From JBBRHF01 sp038223055 (GTDB lineage Bacteria; Actinomycetota; Actinomycetes; JACCUZ01), in contig JBBRHF010000150.1 of assembly GCA_038223055.1 (NCBI GenBank), forward strand, positions 1-10,678: 10,678 nucleotides of DNA, read 5' to 3'. The position numbers were made by a program, and so were the translations under genes. This document shows, one piece after another, positions 7,100-10,678 of this stretch. Numbering within the stretch: the stretch's first letter is position 1; each line of letters begins with the position of its first letter. The notes beneath the pieces were generated by a model, which saw only the letters and a program-made list of their open reading frames with translations, was not told the origin of the DNA and did no database searches.

Positions 7100-7473
7100 A
7101 GTTCCTCGTTGACGCCCAGCTGCCCGCCCGGCTCGCGCGGTTCCTGGGCGATACCGGTCACGATGCGCTGCACACGACAGAGTTGCCGGACGGCAACCGC
7201 ACAACCGACAGGCAGATCGCCGATCGAGCCGACGAGGACGGCCGGGTCGTGGTCACCAAGGATCGGGACTTCCGAGACGGCCATCTGCTGACGAGATCAC
7301 CGCAGCGGCTACTAGTCGTCGCCACCGGCAACATCACCAACACTTCGCTGTTGTCGCTGTTCGAGACCCATCTCGACGCGATCGTTAGCGCGCTCGAAGA
7401 GACCGACTTCGCCGAACTCGGCTCGGACTCGTTGGTTGTGCACCGGCGCCGCGAAGACGGCCAAACTCGCTGA
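7096..7473 (+). CDS. DUF5615 PIN-like toxin (VapC-like RNase fold)
   Basis: The 125-residue protein starts with FLVDAQLPARLARFLGDTG (3-21), the hallmark of DUF5615, a PIN-like nuclease family that partners DUF433. The acidic residues expected to hold the metal are present: Asp6, Asp38 in TTDRQI, and Asp56 with Asp58 in VTKDRDF. The later strand RLLVVATGNITN (71-82) and the helix after it are also standard. The GTG start at 7096 overlaps the antitoxin's TGA by four bases, so translation is probably coupled. It is expected to cut RNA when free. The frame is intact and of normal length, so this pair is probably functional and may stabilise the island. A heptamer tandem array begins on its stop codon. 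Confidence 0.88.
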   Translation: MKFLVDAQLPARLARFLGDTGHDALHTTELPDGNRTTDRQIADRADEDGRVVVTKDRDFRDGHLLTRSPQRLLVVATGNITNTSLLSLFETHLDAIVSALEETDFAELGSDSLVVHRRREDGQTR

Positions 7474-7519
7474 CCGCTGACCTCTGACCTCTGACCTCTG
7501 ACCTCTGACCTCTGACCTC
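7471..7519 (+). repeat. Heptanucleotide tandem array, (TGACCTC)6 plus one variant unit
   Basis: Six perfect copies of TGACCTC (7478-7519) follow one variant copy, TGACCGC (7471-7477), for 49 bp without interruption. The TGA of the first unit is the stop codon of the DUF5615 toxin. The unit length is not a multiple of three and the array has no dyad symmetry, so it is neither a protein repeat nor a hairpin terminator. Slipped-strand mispairing could change its copy number without altering the toxin. Confidence 0.95.
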
Positions 7520-8050
7520 TGGCCATGCGTCTGCGCCGCGACCTGGTCCCCAACACAGCAGCCACGGTCGGAGGAGCCGGACAGCACCCGCGCTCGGCGT
7601 CGTCCCGCTGCGACCCGTACGATGCACGCTCTCCGGCGCGTGTGGCGGCAGAACCGGTCGTTCGCACGCAAGCAAGCGCTGTTCTCTCGCAAGACTCGCC
7701 TGGGAAGTGCCCGGTGAACCCCCGCCATGCGGGACAGGTCGAAAAGACGCCGCTCTGACCGCGCCATAGGCCCGACTGGATCATGCACCGCATACAGATG
7801 CGGTGAGCTACATCATCATCCACAAGCTGAACGATCGCCTATGGCGTGTGCGTGCACTCAGGCACCGGGGTGACACCGATGGCGGTCGTTGATCTTGACG
7901 GGAAGTGGCGAACATCGCCGTCACTACGCGTGGCGGGTCACTCAACTGCCGCTGTCGGGCGCACCCGACCGTGCCGCTATGAGCCAGCCGAGCCCCCGGC
8001 GTTCACGTGCCACGCCACCAATCCGTGTGTCACTTAGAGTCCGGGTTCAC
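7520..8050. other. Island interior, no gene seen
   Basis: Between the heptamer array and the HepT stop codon are about 530 bp with no supported gene. Open frames are short or are extensions through the array (repeating QRSEVRG on the minus strand). One 22-bp sequence (7907-7928) resembles a sequence next to the integrase remnant. I see no clear terminator for the two convergent TA loci. Confidence 0.4.
7907..7928 (+). repeat. 22-bp near-repeat, copy B
   Basis: GGCGAACATCGCCGTCA and the next five bases match 4580-4601 at 19 of 22 positions. It lies in non-coding DNA between the two TA loci. Confidence 0.35.
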
Positions 8051-8370
8051 TCAAGACAGCATGAAGTTCACGGCCCGATCGAGTTCGGGGATGTCGTGCT
8101 CGACGGTGGCCTGCAGGATGGCGTGAGAGGTGTCGAAGTACCGGTGTGCCAGCAAATCTCGCATGCCGGTGATCTGGTCCCACGGGATGTCCGGTTCCCG
8201 GTCGAGGAGGTCGTCCGGTAGTGCCTTGACTGCTTCGCCGATCTCGATGGGTCGGACGCGCACAGCATCGAAAAGAGGCCGTCGGACAGATCACCGCGTG
8301 ACGGGTGGGCACGGATCGCTGCGATGGCGGCGGAGATGTCATCCAGTCGCTGGAGGTCGCGTCGGCTCAC
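8051..8370 (-). pseudogene. hepT: HepT-like HEPN (DUF86) toxin, frame broken at a T run
   Basis: The GTG at 8370 overlaps the antitoxin TGA (GTGA). The first 33 codons, SRRDLQRLDDISAAIAAI to DGLF, are the HepT N-terminus. After TTTT (8271-8274 as AAAA on the plus strand) the family likeness continues in another frame: DAVRVRPIEIGEAVKALPDDL, then WDQITGMRDLLAHRYFD, and VEHDIPELDRAV to the stop at 8051. Adding one T would give an unbroken protein of 106 residues, normal for DUF86. The RNase motif R-x4-H-x-Y (RDLLAHRY) is intact, including the tyrosine that MntA partners AMPylate. As written, the product would lack the active site. Options are a real inactivating deletion, a sequencing error in a homopolymer, or slippage; the first two are most likely. 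Confidence 0.8.
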
Positions 8371-8885
8371 AGCGGCACCTGCTCGGCCTCGACATCGCGG
8401 CGCACGGTGGGCTTGAGATCGCCCGCCGGGATGAGGTCCACCTTCGTCCCCAGGATCTGCTCCAATTCCTTACGGAGTCGGCCCAGCGCGAACAACCCGA
8501 CGCCCTCGGGAAGGTCCACCAGCAGGTCGACGTCACTGTCGGATTGGTCCTCGCCGCGGGCGACGCTTCCGAAGATCCTCAGGTTGGACGCGCCGTGCCG
8601 GGCAGCCGCCGCAACGAGTTCGTTGCGATGCGTCCGCACGCGCCGTCCGAGGGGTCCGCTGAGCCTGCCGAGGCCCCTCGGCACCCGGACCTTGATGTCA
8701 AGGTGGCCGCCGCTGGCACGCACGAGTTTTGACAATGTCGGCAAGGACGGTTCACGGCTGCTCGTCTCATAGGCACTGACCACGCTCTGGGTGATGCCGG
8801 CTCGGCGGGCCAGCTCCGCCTGCGACAGCCCGGCACGTCGGCGCGCTTCCCGCAACAGCGAGGCGGCAGAGACGCTGTCGGCCAT
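8367..8885 (-). CDS. mntA: XRE helix-turn-helix fused to MntA-type nucleotidyltransferase antitoxin
   Basis: The 172-residue protein has an N-terminal XRE/Cro-type helix-turn-helix (about 8-60: LLREARRRAGLSQAEL, ARRAGITQSVVSAYE, REPSLPTLSKLV). The C-terminal minimal nucleotidyltransferase domain (about 85-160) has the signature GSVARGED then DSDVDLLVDLP, that is G106-S107 followed ten residues later by Asp118-x-Asp120, with a third Asp in KVDLI (Asp150). MntA enzymes silence HepT by adding AMP to its HEPN tyrosine; the added XRE domain probably lets this one repress its own promoter. The ATG at 8885 fits the XRE start and a -10 box TATAGT six bases upstream, giving a leaderless message. It comes first in the operon and overlaps the toxin GTG by four bases. 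The frame is intact. Confidence 0.9.
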   Translation of the reverse strand: MADSVSAASLLREARRRAGLSQAELARRAGITQSVVSAYETSSREPSLPTLSKLVRASGGHLDIKVRVPRGLGRLSGPLGRRVRTHRNELVAAAARHGASNLRIFGSVARGEDQSDSDVDLLVDLPEGVGLFALGRLRKELEQILGTKVDLIPAGDLKPTVRRDVEAEQVPL

Positions 8886-8897
8886 GAGTCGACTATA
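8886..8897 (-). promoter_or_regulatory. Leaderless -10 box and overlapping 8-bp palindrome for the XRE-MntA/HepT operon
   Basis: On the minus strand TATAGT (8897-8892) is followed by six bases and then the ATG, placing the start of transcription at the A of the codon. The palindrome AGTCGACT (8887-8894) overlaps the -10 box and would suit an operator bound by the XRE domain. No good -35 is seen at normal spacing; TTGACG lies only six bases upstream of the -10. Confidence 0.5.
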
Positions 8898-9186
8898 GCG
8901 GATCGTCAATGCTTCGCATCTGACGCCAGAGCGACGGCATGGTTACAAGAGCTTGGGGGCGGATAGGGGGCGAACAGCCTGCAGAAACGCCTACCGCAGG
9001 TTCACCTGATGACGCACAGTGAACGACCAGGAACGTCTCAAGCATCCACTCAGGGCGGTTCCCGCACCGCAGGCCGGCAATCCATGTCTATGTCGGCGCT
9101 CCCACTGTGACGCCGAGTGATCGAGCATCTTGCCTGGGTATGGACGCTCGCTACCGCGACGATAAGGCGCTGACCTGCAACGATGC
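8898..9186. other. Island right end, no gene seen
   Basis: About 290 bp between the antitoxin promoter and the right att copy hold two short repeats shared with the island's left end (8952-8972 and 9166-9187). There is no supported gene. Confidence 0.4.
8952..8972 (+). repeat. Island-end repeat 2, right copy
   Basis: CTTGGGGGCG, then GAT, then AGGGGGCG: one mismatch to 5550-5570, same orientation. Confidence 0.5.
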
Positions 9187-9187
9187 G
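9166..9187 (+). repeat. Island-end repeat 1, right copy
   Basis: GGCGCTGACCTGC, then AA and CGATGCG: two mismatches to 5504-5525. Its last base is the first base of the right att core. Confidence 0.5.
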
Positions 9188-9229
9188 CGCGCCCGAAGGG
9201 ATTCGAACCCCCAACCTTCTGATCCGTAG
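9187..9229 (-). pseudogene. 3' part of tRNA-Arg(ACG): probable att site, right copy
   Basis: On the minus strand it runs from within the anticodon loop (CTACGGA) through the 3' anticodon stem, T arm and acceptor 3' strand, and is identical to 5435-5477 over 43 bp. Beyond 9229 the sequence does not continue the anticodon stem, so the identity stops inside the anticodon loop, a frequent crossover position. Confidence 0.85.
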
Positions 9230-9576
9230 GTTCCGGCAGCGTCCGACTGGGCCAGTCCGCGGGCGACTCGACGGCCATGCGATGGTCGCATTGCCGCAGG
9301 TCAGGAGCACAAGGGACGGGTCTGGTCGCCTCTCTACGGGTGTTGTCGGATTGTTATCGAAGCGGTCGCCTCGATGCCTTCGAGGCCCATTGATGGGCCC
9401 ACGCCGCAGGCGGGTCCGCGCCACGCACCGGGCAGGTGCCCGTCGCGTCTCGCAACTGCGCGCACGCCGATGTGCTGCTGGCCGACGCGCTCGCCGCGCT
9501 CTCGGTCGACGACCTGTCGTCGATGCGGGCACCGATGCTGCTCCCCTGACGCCCACCCTGCTGTGCGCAGTATGCG
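9230..9576. other. Degenerate sequence between the att site and the IS remnant
   Basis: No complete gene is seen. A plus-strand frame, 9394-9549, has a coding-like end (ADVLLADALAALSVDDLSSM) but starts right after a TGA and has no start codon with a ribosome binding site. It may be the tail of a lost gene. Long open frames on both strands here reflect GC richness. Confidence 0.35.
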
Positions 9577-10173
9577 TCACAAGCGGCCTGTGCGGACAGG
9601 CATCGACGGCGCCCTTCGACCTGTTCGGCATCGGGTTCCCAAGTGGTCGTCGAGCGTGCTCTGCGTCCCATTCTTGGCCCCACTGGGATACCCCCGATCG
9701 GCGGTGGGGTCGTGGGGATGCAGGTTGCTGGACCATTGGGCGAGCGCGAATCGGCGGCGCCACGGAACCTGTGGCGCGGCAGCCTTCATCACCCGACCCA
9801 GGTCCGCCCCGGCCAGAAACCTCCACAACGTGGACACCGAGGGAAACGCGTTGGTACCGCGAAGCGCCGCGGTGGCCGGGTCGGCCAACAGCACCCGGTC
9901 GGACAGGAAGTCCCCGCCCGCGAGCAGGGTCTCGGTCAGCGCCCGGTAGCACTGTCCGCCGGTGTAGCCACCGGGCCCGATCGGGCGCAGCCCACGCCGG
10001 TCGGCCTCAGCGACCACATTGAGTCGATCCAACATCGGACCCCACAGCGCGACCCCCGCGACCGGGGTCAAGTCCTCCTCGGAGCCGCTCACAGCCGGGG
10101 CCGGAACCGACCGGGCTGGGCGCGCCAGCACCTGGTCCTCGACATCGAACAACAGGGCGGTATCGTTCACCAC
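9577..10173 (-). pseudogene. IS1380-family transposase, N-terminal remnant
   Basis: The frame starts at a GTG (10173, or the adjacent GTG at 10170). Over its first about 133 residues it reads like an actinobacterial IS1380 transposase: GPMLDRLNVVAEADRRGLRP (45-64), IGPGGYTGGQCYRAL (65-79), ETLLAGGDFLSDRVLLADPA (81-100) and PSVSTLWRFLAGADLGRVMKAAA (111-133). After about position 9775 the likeness fades although the frame stays open to 9577. The whole catalytic DDE part, about 300 residues of a usual 450 or so, is missing, so it cannot transpose. A large palindrome stands just upstream of the start. The remnant lies downstream of the Ig-like gene on the same strand. Confidence 0.8.
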
Positions 10174-10177
10174 GCGG

Positions 10178-10240
10178 GTGCCCTTCTGTGCAGGGAATCG
10201 GGATCTCAGAAATCACGATTTTCCCTTGCACGAAGGGCAC
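10178..10240. repeat. Large imperfect palindrome, probable IS1380 end
   Basis: The outer left arm GTGCCCTTCTGTGCAGGGA (10178-10196) pairs with TCCCTTGCACGAAGGGCAC (10222-10240). Inside it ATCGGGAT (10197-10204) pairs with ATCACGAT (10212-10219) with one mismatch, leaving a short loop. It lies 5 bp upstream of the transposase GTG, where the left end of the element is expected. It may be an IS end hairpin and may also control transposase expression. Confidence 0.7.
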
Positions 10241-10289
10241 TTCCGGGTCACGCCACGGCAATCACACCAACCCGGCTGAAATATCTGGG

Positions 10290-10678
10290 TCAGAACGTCC
10301 AGCCGGTGCCGACGTCACTGCCCTGCCAGGAGGTCGCTGTCGCCTCGCAGACCAGGTACCTGGTGGAAGCGTTGTTCATCGCCGCGCGGTCGGCTGTTGA
10401 GACGGTGTAGGTCGCGCCGGTCCCCGTCAGCAGCTGCGCGGCGGCGGAGATCGTTGTGCCCGGGTAGGTCGACTGCAGCGCCCACCGGTAACTCAAGGTG
10501 GTTGACGGCCCTCCGTAGGAGATCGCGGCGCAGATAGCGACGGTTCCGACGGCGACCGGGTACGGGGTGAGCGCGACCGAGATGTTCGGCGACCTCAGGT
10601 CTGGCATGTACTTGCTGTTGTCGTCCGCGACGCTTCCCATCGCGGTGGACCTGGTCGCGGTGCAGGTTAGGCTCCGAC
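10290..10678 (-). CDS. C-terminal end of an Ig-like-repeat surface or secreted protein (partial)
   Basis: The frame is open from the right edge to a TGA at 10290-10292, giving about 128 residues. It looks like bacterial Ig-like repeats: a repeat ends in LTCTATRSTAMG, then a new one runs SPNISVALTPYPVAVGTVAICA, SYRWAL, TGTGATYTVSTADRAAM and YLVCEATATSWQGSDVGTGW. The pattern YRW, a Gly/Ala/Thr turn, YTV..AD, then L-x-C-x-x-T-A-T is typical of such modules. The cysteines (LTC, AICA, LVC) may form disulfides, consistent with export. No transmembrane segment or sorting signal follows, so this end is not wall-anchored by an LPxTG motif. The start, and any signal peptide, is outside the window. The IS1380 remnant begins about 50 bp past the stop. 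Confidence 0.7.
   Translation of the reverse strand, partial: RSLTCTATRSTAMGSVADDNSKYMPDLRSPNISVALTPYPVAVGTVAICAAISYGGPSTTLSYRWALQSTYPGTTISAAAQLLTGTGATYTVSTADRAAMNNASTRYLVCEATATSWQGSDVGTGWTF

Larger units (their letters stand above)
5435..9229. mobile_element. Candidate genomic island bounded by tRNA-Arg att repeats
   Basis: A 43-bp perfect direct repeat made of tRNA-Arg 3' sequence (5435-5477 and 9187-9229) bounds about 3.7 kb. The contents are typical cargo: a phosphotransferase pseudogene and two TA loci. There is no integrase, relaxase or replication gene inside. The only recombinase trace is the deleted integrase outside the left repeat. The structure fits a decayed or cargo-only element, or two successive integrations at one tRNA. 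Neither repeat carries a complete tRNA, so the intact gene is outside the window or lost. Because the tRNA reads on the minus strand, it would be expected to the right. Confidence 0.6.

Noticed and set aside
7471..7519. CRISPR-like array
   Set aside because: Units are 7 bp and contiguous, with no spacers and no cas genes nearby.
7385..7788. Protein with QRSEVRG repeats on the minus strand
   Set aside because: The repeats come from translating the heptamer array, and the frames run antisense into the DUF5615 gene.
9050..9952. 300-codon minus-strand frame and the overlapping 279-codon plus-strand frame (9183-10022)
   Set aside because: Both run through the tRNA fragment and antisense to or across the IS1380 remnant, are arginine-rich and show no domain.

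Overview
The window comes from a high-GC actinobacterium. Many genes carry G or C at third positions, several start with GTG, and two antitoxin genes look leaderless. An SsgA-like gene, a family of filamentous sporulating actinomycetes, sits beside an RsbW-type anti-sigma factor. I cannot name the genus. Most of the window is accessory DNA: a two-gene candidate defence operon, a broken integrase, tRNA-derived att sites, two toxin-antitoxin (TA) loci, pseudogenes and an IS remnant.

Left part (1-2512): a minus-strand pair with overlapping reading frames. The upstream gene encodes a small MazG-like nucleotide pyrophosphohydrolase. The downstream gene encodes a GIY-YIG nuclease domain fused to a DUF2075/Schlafen-group-3-type helicase ATPase. 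The operon is visibly poorer in GC than the rest (for example 50% in 1921-1980, against 77% in 7021-7080), which suggests it was acquired. It is the best candidate here for an under-described system.

Middle-left (2513-4460): a stretch with only gene debris, then a divergent pair of developmental type: the anti-sigma-factor kinase on the minus strand and the SsgA-like protein on the plus strand.

Integration zone (about 4540-9229): a tyrosine recombinase gene has lost its catalytic centre. A 43-bp perfect direct repeat (5435-5477 and 9187-9229) consists of the 3' part of a tRNA-Arg(ACG) gene. The two copies look like att sites and enclose about 3.7 kb. That island holds a frameshifted phosphotransferase pseudogene, an intact DUF433/DUF5615 TA pair with overlapping start and stop, a heptanucleotide tandem array starting on the toxin stop codon, and a HepT/MntA-type (HEPN/nucleotidyltransferase) pair. 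In that pair the antitoxin also carries an XRE helix-turn-helix, and the toxin frame is broken at a homopolymer. No integrase lies inside the island, so it is probably a decayed, cargo-only element.

Right part (9230-10678): degenerate sequence, the N-terminal remnant of an IS1380-family transposase with a large palindrome upstream of its start, and the C-terminal end of an Ig-like-repeat protein that runs off the right edge.
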